From Halobacteriales archaeon QS_4_70_19 (GTDB taxonomy: Archaea; Halobacteriota; Halobacteria; Halobacteriales; Haloarculaceae), in NCBI GenBank assembly GCA_003020985.1, contig PXRM01000026.1, positions 30,982 to 94,981 of the forward strand: a stretch of DNA of 64,000 bases. Reading direction: 5' to 3'. The translations under genes were made by a program, and so were the position numbers. This document shows positions 9,141 to 17,505 of the stretch, piece by piece; the stretch's first letter is position 1, and the number at the start of each line of letters is the position of its first letter. The notes beneath the pieces are model-generated. The model made no database searches, had not been told where the DNA came from, and saw only the letters and a list, made by a program, of their open reading frames with translations.

Positions 9141-9148
9141 GATTTAAG
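9141..9148 (+). promoter_or_regulatory. TATA box for RNase HI gene
   Basis: GATTTAAG, 25-32 nt before the ATG at 9173, gives a leaderless transcript and supports that start over the upstream ATG at 9116. Confidence 0.55.
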
Positions 9149-9172
9149 TCGGCGCGTGCCCGTACGCTAGTC

Positions 9173-9823
9173 ATGGCCGCGTACAGTCGGCCGGCCCTGC
9201 GGAATCTGTTCGACGACTCGCCCACCCCGCACATCGCCCATCCGCCGCGGACCCATCACCGAGACTACTACCTCGCAGCCGATGGGTCGTTCCGGCAGTC
9301 GGGCGACGGTGGGCTGGGCGTCCTCATCGAGACCCGGGACGGGGGCACCGTCGCGCGGCTGGCGATGCCCGACCGGGTCCCGGACAACAACGTCGCCGAG
9401 TACCGGGCGCTGCATCTCGGACTGGACGTGCTCGCCGAGCACGCCCACCCGGAGGCACGCGTCGGTGTCCTCGTCGACCACGACGACCTCGCGGCCAACG
9501 TCAACCGGGCGACGCTGGCCGCGAAGGGCGACCGCCCGCCGCATCCGTATCGGGTGCCGCGGGCGGCGCGCCACCACTGGCGGGGCATCCGCGCCCGCGT
9601 AGCGCGCTTCGCGGAGCTGCGTGCCGCGCGCATCGACTCCCGCGAGAACCCCGCCCACCCGCTCGCGAACACGCCCGAGCAGTACCGCGGCGTGCAGGTC
9701 CGTCCCGACCCCGACGACCTGCCCGGCGAGCCCGCGGACCTCCGCGAGGAGTCGGGTACTCGCGACCGCGGGAGCGAACAGGTCCCGCCGCCGTCACGGG
9801 CCGACCGACACGCCTCCGACTAG
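9173..9823 (+). CDS. rnhA: Ribonuclease HI family protein
   Basis: 216 residues. Cleaves RNA in RNA-DNA hybrids. 'LAADGSFRQSGDGGLGVLIE' holds the first catalytic Asp and the glycine-rich beta hairpin; NNVAEYRALHLGLDVL holds the catalytic Glu; VGVLVDHDDL supplies the next Asp. The N-terminal ~35 residues and the acidic, Pro-rich C-terminal tail (from about 165) are haloarchaeal extensions. Family assignment rests on motif order; activity is inferred. Confidence 0.82.
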   Translation: MAAYSRPALRNLFDDSPTPHIAHPPRTHHRDYYLAADGSFRQSGDGGLGVLIETRDGGTVARLAMPDRVPDNNVAEYRALHLGLDVLAEHAHPEARVGVLVDHDDLAANVNRATLAAKGDRPPHPYRVPRAARHHWRGIRARVARFAELRAARIDSRENPAHPLANTPEQYRGVQVRPDPDDLPGEPADLREESGTRDRGSEQVPPPSRADRHASD

Positions 9824-9955
9824 GGCGGCCGACGCGGACGCCCCGCGGCCCCGGGGGGCCCGCGCCCTCTCTCACGCCTCGCTCGTCGCTCCCGAGCGGC
9901 GGGACCGGGCGAAACGGTTAGGGTCTCGCCGGGAGAACCACGGGACGGAACCGTA

Positions 9956-10273
9956 ATGACCGACCGAACCCGCCAGGCACCGGAGGGGTCCGAGTCCAGT
10001 TCCGCGTCCGACGCCGACTACCCGCAGACGTGGATGGACGGGATCGACGAGGTGCTGGACGAGGCGATGACCCGCGACGAGGGCCTCGAACTCACCGCGG
10101 AGGACCTCCAGGTCGAGGTACCGCTTCGCTTCGGCGAGAGCACCCCCCGAGCCGAGTGGGGGCTCGACGGCAGCGTCCGCATCGACGTGGAGGGCGAGCG
10201 CGGCCCGCTGGCCGAGTGGGTCCGACTCTGGGGCGCGCAGTTCCCCGAACGAAGAAACGGAGAGGATAAGTAG
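9956..10273 (+). CDS. Conserved haloarchaeal hypothetical protein
   Basis: 105 residues, strongly acidic, with no membrane segment or cysteine. A helical region (MDGIDEVLDEAMTRDEGLEL) precedes a beta-rich half (VEVPLRFGE...VRIDVEGE) and a C-terminal helix with two Trp. Codon use matches neighbours, so the frame is probably real. Function unknown. It is convergent with the R2-like gene across a structured spacer. Confidence 0.65.
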   Translation: MTDRTRQAPEGSESSSASDADYPQTWMDGIDEVLDEAMTRDEGLELTAEDLQVEVPLRFGESTPRAEWGLDGSVRIDVEGERGPLAEWVRLWGAQFPERRNGEDK

Positions 10274-10388
10274 TACAAATGCAGAATATATAAGAAAAAA
10301 CGTCCCATTCAGCCTAAGATAAGAATATTGATGAATTATGAACGGGTTCTTTGTCGCATACCGCGCGACCGAAGGGAGCGCGGTTTTA

Positions 10389-10494
10389 CCGCTGGCGAGC
10401 GGAGCGAGCCAGCGGCATTTTTCTGAACGTTTTTTCCGCCGAAAGGGGCCCGCAGGGCGGCGGAGCCGCCCGAGGACACCCGAGGCGGAAAAAA
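10389..10494. terminator. Nested hairpins between convergent genes
   Basis: A perfect 8-bp stem (CCGCTGGC at 10389-10396 with GCCAGCGG at 10408-10415) is followed by T-rich sequence. A second, larger inverted repeat pairs TTTTTTCCGCC (10430-10440) with GGCGGAAAAAA (10484-10494) and encloses a third stem (GGGCGGC 10455-10461 / GCCGCCC 10465-10471). With T-runs reading outward on both strands, this could terminate transcripts from both convergent genes. It may also be a relic of a palindromic repeat element. Confidence 0.6.
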
Positions 10495-10501
10495 GCTCCT
10501 G

Positions 10502-11485
10502 TTAGTCGTCGCCCGCAGCCGGCGACGGCGTGGTGCCGCCCTCGCCGTCGTCGAGCTTGACGAGCTCCTCCACGTCGGGGATGTCGGCCTCGGCGTCCGT
10601 GATGATCTCGATGCGCCGGGTGAGCTTGTCGGAGGCGTACTCGACGAGCGCGGAGGGGTCGACGAAGCCCGAGTCGGAGTAGGAGACGACGCCGGCGATG
10701 TTGGGCATCTGCTCCTGGAGGACGTCCTGGACGACCTGCTCGTCGACCTCGCCGCCGGCGAGGTGCTGCTGGACCTTGTACATCCCGAAGCCGACGTGGC
10801 GCCCCTCGTCGGAGCGAATGTAGCTGACACCCTCGATGAGGGCCTCCAGGTCGGGGAAGTCGGGGGCGTCGGCCGTCGTGATGTCGCCGCCGCTGTCGGA
10901 GAACCCGGATGCGAGGCCGTAGTAGCCCGTCTGGGCCAGTACGGACTCGACGGCGAGGTGGTAGTGACAGAACGCCCGGACGCGGTTCTCCGGCGTGTCG
11001 TTCTCGAGCAGCTCGTGCATGGCCGCCTCGGTGTCGTCGAACAGCCGCTCGTAGGCCGGCATGAAGTACCGGTCGTCCGTGGGGTCGGTGACCTCGATGC
11101 CGTGGTGCTTGGCGACCGGGTTGATGACTTCCCGCCAGTAGCGGTCGAAGAAGGCCGTGTGCTTCGCCTCCTCGTAGATCTGGCTGGAGACGAACATCTG
11201 GTCGTCGATGTCGTCCATGGCGATGGCCAGCGGCGCGAGGTCCTCGGTCACGGCCTCCTCGCCCGCGCCGAACAGGGCGATGGACTGGCGGAGGTCGTCG
11301 AACCCGTCCTCGTCGATGATCTCCTCGTCGGCGTCGATCATCCGCTGGCGGTCCTGCTCGATGAGCGACTGTTCGATGTCCTCGTACGGGTCCCAGTGGT
11401 TGTAGACGGCGTGCCTGAAGTAGCCGCCGACCCGCCCGTCGGGGTCCAGCCGGAGGTCTCGGTCGTCGTCGGCGTATCGGCTCAT
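10502..11485 (-). CDS. Ribonucleotide-reductase R2-like ferritin-fold oxidase
   Basis: 327 residues, ATG at 11485. Four-helix di-metal carboxylate protein. Visible ligand sets are EEAKHTAFFDRYW (E-x-x-H) near residue 105 and SDEGRHVGFGMY (E-x-x-H) near 227, with additional Glu in the helices between (HLAVESVLAQTGYYG). Haloarchaeal relatives are annotated either as RNR small subunit or as R2-like ligand-binding oxidase. No large subunit is adjacent, which favours the latter. The C-terminal ~40 residues are acidic and disordered. Confidence 0.8.
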   Translation of the reverse strand: MSRYADDDRDLRLDPDGRVGGYFRHAVYNHWDPYEDIEQSLIEQDRQRMIDADEEIIDEDGFDDLRQSIALFGAGEEAVTEDLAPLAIAMDDIDDQMFVSSQIYEEAKHTAFFDRYWREVINPVAKHHGIEVTDPTDDRYFMPAYERLFDDTEAAMHELLENDTPENRVRAFCHYHLAVESVLAQTGYYGLASGFSDSGGDITTADAPDFPDLEALIEGVSYIRSDEGRHVGFGMYKVQQHLAGGEVDEQVVQDVLQEQMPNIAGVVSYSDSGFVDPSALVEYASDKLTRRIEIITDAEADIPDVEELVKLDDGEGGTTPSPAAGDD

Positions 11486-11626
11486 GGTACACCCCGCACT
11501 GGGGGCTGTCACCGCCTGTCAGTAGCGCCGGCGATATGAGGGCTGCTTAAGTGGTCTCGCGGCCCCCCGGGGTCGACCCGAGCGGTCGGGGGCTCCGGCG
11601 CGGGAGACGGCGGCCTCCAGAGGAAG

Positions 11627-11634
11627 GCATAAAG
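11627..11634 (+). promoter_or_regulatory. TATA box for HTH-10 regulator
   Basis: GCATAAAG, 24-31 nt upstream of the ATG at 11658, is consistent with leaderless transcription. Confidence 0.5.
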
Positions 11635-11657
11635 CCATCTCCCACGAGAGGCCGGGT

Positions 11658-12308
11658 ATGCGATACGCGACCGTCGTCATCACGCCGCAGGACGACGGCC
11701 TGAACCCCGCGGACGCGGTGCTCGTCGCGTCGTCGGCGGTCGAGCGGGACGTGGTCCACCAGGTGAACCTGCTGAACGACGGGACCATCGTGATGCTGTA
11801 CGCGCTCCGGGGGGACATCGAGCAGGCGGTCGAGGCGTTACGGAACTGCGAGTCGGTCATCACGGTCGACGGCTCCGGGGACGGGGAGGGGCTCATCTAC
11901 CTCCACATCGAACCCGACGAGATCTCCATGCAGCTGATGCAGATCATCCAGGACAACGAGGTGGTGCTGCAGACGCCGATGGAGTGCACCCGCGACGGCG
12001 GGCTCCGGGTCACCATCGTCGGCGACGACGCCACCATCCAGCGCGCCGTCAACGACGTCCCCGAGGGCGTCAGCGTCTCGCTGGAGGGGATCGGCGACTA
12101 CCACCCCGAGGCCGACAAACTGTACGGGACCCTGACCGACCGGCAGCGCGAGGTGCTCGAGACCGCCGTGGAGGAGGGCTACTACGAGGTCCCGCGGCGC
12201 GCCACCCACGAGGACATCGCCGAGGAGGTGGGACTCTCGGCGGGCACCGTCGGCGAGCATCTCCGGAAGGTGGAGGGGCGGGTGCTCTCCTCGCTCGTGA
12301 CGCGGTGA
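11658..12308 (+). CDS. HTH-10 (Bat-like) transcriptional regulator
   Basis: 216 residues. The N-terminal ~150 form a sensor-like alpha/beta region without cysteines or a recognised ligand pocket. The C-terminal HTH-10 domain starts at 'LTDRQREVLETAVEEGYYEV' and continues with the recognition region HEDIAEEVGLSAGTVGEHLRK. This family, which includes bacterio-opsin activator, is characteristic of haloarchaea. The target genes are not identifiable here. Confidence 0.9.
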   Translation: MRYATVVITPQDDGLNPADAVLVASSAVERDVVHQVNLLNDGTIVMLYALRGDIEQAVEALRNCESVITVDGSGDGEGLIYLHIEPDEISMQLMQIIQDNEVVLQTPMECTRDGGLRVTIVGDDATIQRAVNDVPEGVSVSLEGIGDYHPEADKLYGTLTDRQREVLETAVEEGYYEVPRRATHEDIAEEVGLSAGTVGEHLRKVEGRVLSSLVTR

Positions 12309-12358
12309 GCCCCGGCCGGAGGCGTACCCCTAAGTGATATCGCCCGGTAATCACACCG

Positions 12359-13132
12359 ATGGCACTCGAGAGGCTCACCGGCGAGGAGTTCGCCCACTAC
12401 CAGCAGGAGGGGTACGTGGTGAAGCGCGGCCTGTTCGACGCGGAGACGGTCGAGCGGGTGCGCGAGCGCCTTCGCGAGTACACCCACGGCGACCGGTCGA
12501 CGCAGGGGTTCACGACGCAGGTCGAACCCGGGGCCGAGGAGCAGGGGATCGACGAGTCCGACGCCGTCCGGAAGTTCGAGGGGCTCGGCCTGCTCGACGA
12601 CGACGTGGTGTACGACCTCGCGACCGACGAGCGGTTGGTGTCCGTCGCCCGGGACCTGCTCGGGCCGGACGTGAAGCTGCTGCGCAGCGCGGCGATGTTC
12701 AAACCGCCACACGTCGGCAGCGAGAAGGGGCTCCATCAGGACTCGGCGTACTACCCCGTCCGCCCGTACGAGCAGGTGACGACGTGGATCGCGCTGGACG
12801 ACGCCACGCCGGAGAACGGCTGCATGGAGGTCCTGCCGGGCGGCCACACCGAAGGGCTGCTGGACCACGAGACCCAGAACTACGAGACGGACATCGTCAT
12901 CCCGGAGGACCTGGGCGAGATGAAGCAGTTGCCGATGGAGACCGGTGACGTGCTCTTCCAGCACTCCCTGCTGCCCCACCGGACGGCCCCGAACACGACG
13001 GACCGGTGGCGTCGGGCGATGATCTTCATGTACATGGACGCGCGCTCGCGGTTCACCGACTCCGAGGAGGAGCGGCCGCCCTGGGTGGACTCGGTCGACG
13101 TGGCCGGCGACTCCTACCCCGGGAGCGTGTAG
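12359..13132 (+). CDS. Phytanoyl-CoA dioxygenase family protein (PhyH)
   Basis: 257 residues. Fe(II)/2-oxoglutarate-dependent dioxygenase on a double-stranded beta helix. The iron triad is visible as H-x-D in LHQDSAYY (about residue 122) and the distal His in LLPHRTAPN (about 208), with the 2-oxoglutarate Arg at TDRWRRA. 'NGCMEVLPGGH' is the conserved core. A plausible TATA-like sequence (CCTAAGTG) lies about 30 nt upstream. Substrate unknown. Confidence 0.9.
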   Translation: MALERLTGEEFAHYQQEGYVVKRGLFDAETVERVRERLREYTHGDRSTQGFTTQVEPGAEEQGIDESDAVRKFEGLGLLDDDVVYDLATDERLVSVARDLLGPDVKLLRSAAMFKPPHVGSEKGLHQDSAYYPVRPYEQVTTWIALDDATPENGCMEVLPGGHTEGLLDHETQNYETDIVIPEDLGEMKQLPMETGDVLFQHSLLPHRTAPNTTDRWRRAMIFMYMDARSRFTDSEEERPPWVDSVDVAGDSYPGSV

Positions 13133-13169
13133 TCGGCCCCCGAGGCCGTTCACCGGGGCACGGGCCGGC

Positions 13170-13255
13170 GACGGGTTGATGACGGGTCGATGACGAGTCA
13201 ATGACGGGTTGATGACGGGTCGATGACGAGTCAATGACGGGTCGATGACGAGTCG
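13170..13255. repeat. 11-bp minisatellite with 33-bp superperiod
   Basis: Eight consecutive near-copies of an 11-bp unit, ATGACGRGTYR (first copy lacking two bases). The variants cycle ...GGGTTG / GGGTCG / GAGTCA, giving a higher-order period of 33 bp. It lies between the PhyH gene and a small minus-strand gene and has no spacers, so it is not a CRISPR array. Confidence 0.9.
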
Positions 13256-13283
13256 GCGTCCCGTCGAGCGCCCCCGGAGCCTG

Positions 13284-13454
13284 TCAGTCGTCGGCCGCGT
13301 CTCTCCGCGTCGCCACGGTGACGCCCCGGCCGGACTCGATGGCATCCAGCAGGCCGACCGACCGGCGGAACTCGCGCCACACGACGGGGTCGTCGGCCTG
13401 GTGCATCGCTCGCCGGTACGAGTCACGAGCCCTTTCGATGGTGTGTCGCTCCAT
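13284..13454 (-). CDS. Small hypothetical protein
   Basis: 56 residues, ATG at 13454. Largely helical, with a charged N-terminal half and 'WREFRRSVGLLDAIESGRGV' in the middle. The upstream extension of the frame is Arg/Pro-rich and unlikely to be translated. It is divergent from the RecA/DICT gene, 134 bp away. Not recognised. Confidence 0.55.
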   Translation of the reverse strand: MERHTIERARDSYRRAMHQADDPVVWREFRRSVGLLDAIESGRGVTVATRRDAADD

Positions 13455-13588
13455 ACCAGGGGAACGCCCGGCTCCGGCCAGCCGGTTCCGTCGAGCAGTT
13501 CGGTCCCTCATGTATCGTCGGAGTGGTCTGCGAGGAGACAGGTCCTTCGGCGATGAGTATATCTCCCGGCGGCCCCTCGGTTCTAGCC

Positions 13589-15085
13589 ATGGAGTACGAC
13601 ACCCGGGAGGTGTTCCCGGCAGCGGCGCTGGCGCCCGGACGGACAGTGCTGGGCGTCGGCCCGTCACTCGTCGGGGAGCGGGGCGTCGGATACCGGTTCC
13701 TGCAGCGGGGACTGGCGGCCGCCGAGGGGGGAATCGCGGTCACGACGACCAAGAGCGCCGCCCAGGTCCGGGACGCCGTGGCTGCCGACGCGGCACAGCC
13801 GGACGCCCCGCTGGCCGTCATCACCACGGACGGGAACGCCGGTGGCGGGGTCGGCGGGAACGGGACCGGGGCGACGGACGAGCTGTGCCGGAGCGTTTCC
13901 TCCCCTGCGGATCTGACGGGACTCGGAATCGCGATCACCGAGGCGATCGAGATCCTGGCTGAACGAGGGACCGACCGGTTCCGCCTCGTGATCGACTCGC
14001 TCTCGCCGCTCGCAGTCTACAACGAGTTCCAGCGCGTCTACCGCTTCCTCCACGTCGTCCTGGGTCGGGTCTCGACGGTTGGCGGGACGGCTTTCTGCTA
14101 CCTGCCCTCCAACACCGTCGAGGAGCGGACGGGCGCCGTGCGCGGGCTCGCCGACGGCGTGCTCGAGTTCCGCGAGGGGACGGACGGGCCGGAGTACCGG
14201 CTGCAGGGGCTCCCTGACGCCCCGGACGAGTGGCGTCCCGTCCCCGACGAGACGGCCACCGGTTCGGACGCTCCCCCCGCTGCGGACGAGCGCGGTGGCG
14301 ACATCGTGGCTCCGTCGACCGAACTCCCGGCGTCGCTCCACGAGCTGATCGAGCGGCTCGCCGCGGAGCGGCGGACGCTGACCGTCTACAACTACGACGG
14401 TGACACGGCGACGCTGGAGACGCTGGAGACGTACTTCGACCGGCTGAACGTGGACGTTCGGACGGTCGAGACGGCGGTCGAGACGCCCCGGAACACGGCC
14501 ATACTCCACCGGGGGAGCGAGCCGATCGACATGGCGCCGTTCGGGGCTCTCTCCCGGGCGGTCCGGGTCGAGGAGTCCGACACCGACGCCGACGCCTTCG
14601 GTCCCGCCGACCGGCCGACGCTCCTCCGTCGGGCCGAGGGCGACAACTACAGTGTCGACGACGACGGGAAGCGGTATCTCGTCGACGTGAGCCGGCTGAT
14701 AGAGCAACAGGCGCTCGACGTCGGTCGCGGCACACTCCACGCCGGGTTCCAGCGGCTCGACCGCCTCACCGACCAGTACGGCACCCGGCGCGTCTACGAA
14801 CGCCTCGCCGCCTCGCCGGTGACCGTCCACCTCTACGGCGAGCACGGGACCGTTCCCGACCCCGGCGACTACCACCTCCACACCGCGCCGGATGGCGAAC
14901 TCACCGAGGCCTGGTTCGTCGCCTTCGACGGGGGCGGGGACGACGACCGGAAGGTGGCGCTGGTGTGCGAGGAGACCGCTCCGGGTCGGTATCGCGGCTT
15001 CTGGACCCGGCGCCCGGAACTGGTCGACGAGACCATCGCCTACCTCCAGCAGACCTACCCCGTCCCTGCCGGTCCCGCCCAGTAG
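13589..15085 (+). CDS. RecA-like ATPase-fold / DICT sensory domain protein
   Basis: 498 residues, ATG at 13589. Residues ~1-210 resemble KaiC/RadA-like domains of haloarchaeal signalling proteins, including the Walker-B-like strand LVIDSLSPLAVYNEF. The P-loop region (VGPSLVGERGVGYRF) lacks the GKT/S, so ATP hydrolysis is doubtful. From about 245 a DICT sensory domain starts at 'LIERLAAERRTLTVYNYDGD' and runs to the end with 'VCEETAPGRYRGFWTRRP'. DICT domains are associated with signal and light sensing in bacteria and haloarchaea. It stands alone; no partner kinase is adjacent. Confidence 0.8.
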   Translation: MEYDTREVFPAAALAPGRTVLGVGPSLVGERGVGYRFLQRGLAAAEGGIAVTTTKSAAQVRDAVAADAAQPDAPLAVITTDGNAGGGVGGNGTGATDELCRSVSSPADLTGLGIAITEAIEILAERGTDRFRLVIDSLSPLAVYNEFQRVYRFLHVVLGRVSTVGGTAFCYLPSNTVEERTGAVRGLADGVLEFREGTDGPEYRLQGLPDAPDEWRPVPDETATGSDAPPAADERGGDIVAPSTELPASLHELIERLAAERRTLTVYNYDGDTATLETLETYFDRLNVDVRTVETAVETPRNTAILHRGSEPIDMAPFGALSRAVRVEESDTDADAFGPADRPTLLRRAEGDNYSVDDDGKRYLVDVSRLIEQQALDVGRGTLHAGFQRLDRLTDQYGTRRVYERLAASPVTVHLYGEHGTVPDPGDYHLHTAPDGELTEAWFVAFDGGGDDDRKVALVCEETAPGRYRGFWTRRPELVDETIAYLQQTYPVPAGPAQ

Positions 15086-15290
15086 TCACCGCACGCACGC
15101 CCCCGGCCGGCGACGGCCCGCTGCCGCGCGAGCCCACGTCCGTCAGCCGGTGCCACCGACCCTCGTGACGTCTCCGGCTCGACCGCACCAGCGACATCGA
15201 CGCCAGCACCCCGATCATGATATGGAATTCCACACTCTACTTTCTCCTTATCGTACCATACAGTGGCAGAGAGTGGTTTTGAGTGGCAAA

Positions 15291-15298
15291 ATTTATAT
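15291..15298 (+). promoter_or_regulatory. Promoter of the coiled-coil gene
   Basis: The TATA box ATTTATAT lies 27-34 nt upstream of the ATG at 15325. Just before it, AGTGG occurs three times in 25 bp (around 15262-15286), a possible regulator site. The 239-bp gap from 15086 holds nothing else that I can identify. Confidence 0.6.
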
Positions 15299-15324
15299 CC
15301 TCGAGGTGCGTACGTGAGCATACA

Positions 15325-15945
15325 ATGGCAGACGACAACTCCCCGTTCGGCCTCGCGTTCGAGGCACAGCGCAGTGCGATCCAGGCGACCCAGGAGGCCG
15401 TCCACGTCGGCGTCGACGTCCAGCGTGACGTCAACGAGGCGTTCGTCGAGAGCATCGACCCGCTGATGGAGGTCCAGGACAGCTCCGCCGAGTTCGCCCG
15501 GAGCAGCGTCGACGCCGTCCTCGACGCCGCCGAGGCGGCCGTCCCCGGCGACTCGAACCTCGGTGACGTCCGCGAGAGCATCGACGAGCAGCTCGACGAG
15601 CTCGCGGACACCCGCGTGGACCTCGCCGAGGGGGTCGAGGAGACCCTCCGCGACGGTGCCGACTCCGTCGACGAGCTCCTCACGGACCTCCTCGAGAGCG
15701 TCGACGAGCAGATCGAGTCCCTGCTGGAGTCCAGTGAGGACCTCGAGGACCAGACCGTCGAGACCCTGGAGGAGCTCCAGGCGAACGTCGAGGAGCTCCG
15801 GGACGAGATCGAGGAGCGCGGCGACGAGTTCGAGGAGCGTGTCACCGAGCAGCTCGACGGCTTCCAGGAGCGCTTCGAGGACAGCGCCGAGGACTTCCAG
15901 GAGACCGCGGAAGACGTCTCGGAGCGCGTTGACGTCGACGCGTAG
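15325..15945 (+). CDS. Acidic coiled-coil (phasin-like) protein
   Basis: 206 residues, very rich in Glu/Asp, almost entirely helical with heptad-like repeats (EELQANVEELRDEIEERG, FEERVTEQLDGFQERFED). The start 'FGLAFEAQRSAIQATQEAV' with repeated QR/Q spacing resembles polyhydroxyalkanoate granule-associated phasins. No phaC or phaE is nearby, so the assignment is tentative. A strong TATA box suggests it is well expressed. Confidence 0.6.
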   Translation: MADDNSPFGLAFEAQRSAIQATQEAVHVGVDVQRDVNEAFVESIDPLMEVQDSSAEFARSSVDAVLDAAEAAVPGDSNLGDVRESIDEQLDELADTRVDLAEGVEETLRDGADSVDELLTDLLESVDEQIESLLESSEDLEDQTVETLEELQANVEELRDEIEERGDEFEERVTEQLDGFQERFEDSAEDFQETAEDVSERVDVDA

Positions 15946-16016
15946 GCCCCCGACGCTCCCCACCCGCAGACGCTCCTGACTCCCGACGGTCGGACGCTTC
16001 TCGCCCGATTCCTCCC

Positions 16017-16041
16017 GGCCGGCAGCACACACCTGCCGGCC
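16017..16041. terminator. Perfect 9-bp hairpin between convergent genes
   Basis: GGCCGGCAG (16017-16025) pairs with CTGCCGGCC (16033-16041) around a 7-nt loop. It lies 72 nt after the coiled-coil stop and could be its terminator, although no T-run follows. The rest of the 200-bp gap shows nothing else. Confidence 0.45.
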
Positions 16042-16148
16042 CGTTCTCTCACCCGTAGCGGCCGCTATCGCGACGGTTCGACCGCCGACCATCCAGCGCC
16101 GTCACCCCCTGCCGACGACCGACCCGTGGCGACGGCCCGCGACCGGGC

Positions 16149-16394
16149 TCAGGACTGGAACGGCTCCTCGTCCCGGTGGTTGTCGGGGTTCTCCTGCGCC
16201 TCGGCCGCGTTCCGGCGCTCCAGATCCTCGTTGCCGGTCATCTCCTCCTGCTCCTCCTGTCGGACGCGTTCGGCCTCCGCGAGTTCCTCCTCGTGTTCCG
16301 CTTCCTCTTTTTCCTCCTCGTGTTCCGCTTCCTCTTTTTCCTCCTCCTCCATCCCGGGGACCACGTCGCGGTCGTGCTGGTCGTTATCGGTCAT
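16149..16394 (-). CDS. Small Glu-rich repeat protein
   Basis: 81 residues, ATG at 16394. The centre is almost pure Glu/Lys/Ala/His and contains two tandem EEEKEEAEH repeats, encoded by a 27-bp DNA repeat. The C-terminus (ENPDNHRDEEPFQS) is conserved-looking. A single charged alpha helix or a disordered tail is likely. Not recognised. Confidence 0.6.
   Translation of the reverse strand: MTDNDQHDRDVVPGMEEEEKEEAEHEEEKEEAEHEEELAEAERVRQEEQEEMTGNEDLERRNAAEAQENPDNHRDEEPFQS
16284..16337. repeat. 27-bp tandem repeat inside coding sequence
   Basis: Two exact 27-bp copies (16284-16310 and 16311-16337) and a partial third. The period is a multiple of three, so copy changes lengthen or shorten the Glu-rich helix of the encoded protein without frameshift. 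Confidence 0.85.
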
Positions 16395-16490
16395 GGCGTA
16401 CCCAGGTTGCCGGAGCCGAGGGGAACGTGCTGACCCTGCAGCACGCAAGGCACTCAAGAGGAGGAAGAGCTTCCGCCCCGGATACCGAGT

Positions 16491-16508
16491 GGCGGGCTCG
16501 TGCCCGCC
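16491..16508 (-). terminator. Hairpin after the winged-helix regulator
   Basis: GGCGGGC (16491-16497) pairs with GCCCGCC (16502-16508) around TCGT, just downstream of the minus-strand stop at 16512. Plausible terminator. Confidence 0.4.
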
Positions 16509-16511
16509 CGG

Positions 16512-17378
16512 TCACAGGGTCTCGGCATCGACCACGTCGTAGCCCAGGTCGCCGTCGCGGAGCGCGTCGGTGATCGCCGACAGCTCCGTGACGCTGGCGA
16601 CGACGAGTACGTCGAGCCCGCGATGTGCTGCCTCCGCCACCGCGGCGGGGACGCCGAACCGGATGTCCGGGTCGAGGTCGGCCCGGGAGACGGCCGCGAG
16701 TGCCTCGCCGCCGGCCACCGCGAGCAGGTCCACGTCCGTCGTGCGCGCGGCGAGCGCGTCGGCGTCGACCGCACCGCTGCCCCCCTCGTGGACCCGCGGG
16801 ACGCTGACGACGCGGACCTCGCCCCACTCGTAGTCGACGAGTCCCTCGAACTCCGTGACGCCGACGTCCTCGCCGACCCCGGCCGACGTGACGGCGACGC
16901 CGGTGGCGCTACCGGCGCTGCCGGGTGTCGCCCGGAGGACGCCGTCGCGCATCGACAGGGAGACGGGCTGTCCCTCCTCGATGGTGGCCGTCGCGAGCGC
17001 CGTGTCCACCTCCACCCGGCCGAGCACGTCCTCGGAGACGTGGCTGACGTAGTCCCGGAGCGCCTCCGTCCGGGACATCAGCCAGTCGACGCCCTCGTTG
17101 GTCACCTCGTAGCGCCCCCGGCCGTGCTTCTCGACGTATCCCTCCGCAACGAGCCCCTGGAGGTAGTCGCTGACGGCCTGGGCGGTGACGCCGATGGCGT
17201 CGGCGACCTCCTGCTGGCTCACCGCCGGCTGGCGCTGGGCGATCTCCACCAGGATCTGGTAGCGGGTCGCGTCGCGCTTGCTCCGGAGTACCCCCGCACG
17301 GTCGCCGGCGGTCGTCGGACCGCTGTCCCCGGCCGGCGTCGATCCGTCGCCCGCCTCGTCGCCGCTCATGTCGGTCAT
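16512..17378 (-). CDS. MarR/ArsR-like winged-helix transcriptional regulator
   Basis: 288 residues, ATG at 17378 (another ATG lies 3 codons later). A disordered N-terminus is followed by an HTH at about residues 38-95 (ILVEIAQRQPAVSQQEVADA, VTAQAVSDYLQGLVAEGYV) and a wing (KHGRGRYEVTNEG). The rest, about 180 residues, is a ligand-binding-like alpha/beta domain. This is a common haloarchaeal architecture whose effector is unknown. Confidence 0.82.
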   Translation of the reverse strand: MTDMSGDEAGDGSTPAGDSGPTTAGDRAGVLRSKRDATRYQILVEIAQRQPAVSQQEVADAIGVTAQAVSDYLQGLVAEGYVEKHGRGRYEVTNEGVDWLMSRTEALRDYVSHVSEDVLGRVEVDTALATATIEEGQPVSLSMRDGVLRATPGSAGSATGVAVTSAGVGEDVGVTEFEGLVDYEWGEVRVVSVPRVHEGGSGAVDADALAARTTDVDLLAVAGGEALAAVSRADLDPDIRFGVPAAVAEAAHRGLDVLVVASVTELSAITDALRDGDLGYDVVDAETL

Positions 17379-17505
17379 GGAGGCAGCGCTGTGCAAGTAA
17401 CTTTGGGAGTCGACACCCGAATCGCACGGCTCGCGCACTCGCGGCGGTACACTGCTTGTCTTCGGACAACCCGGGTTGTGTGGCGGTCGGGAGTAGTTGT
17501 AGAAG

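Noticed and set aside
13170..13255. CRISPR array
   Set aside because: Units are 11 bp, contiguous and without unique spacers; no cas genes nearby.
12182..13426. Long minus-strand frame opposite the PhyH gene
   Set aside because: It is the antisense shadow of a clear PhyH gene; its only regular part comes from the minisatellite.
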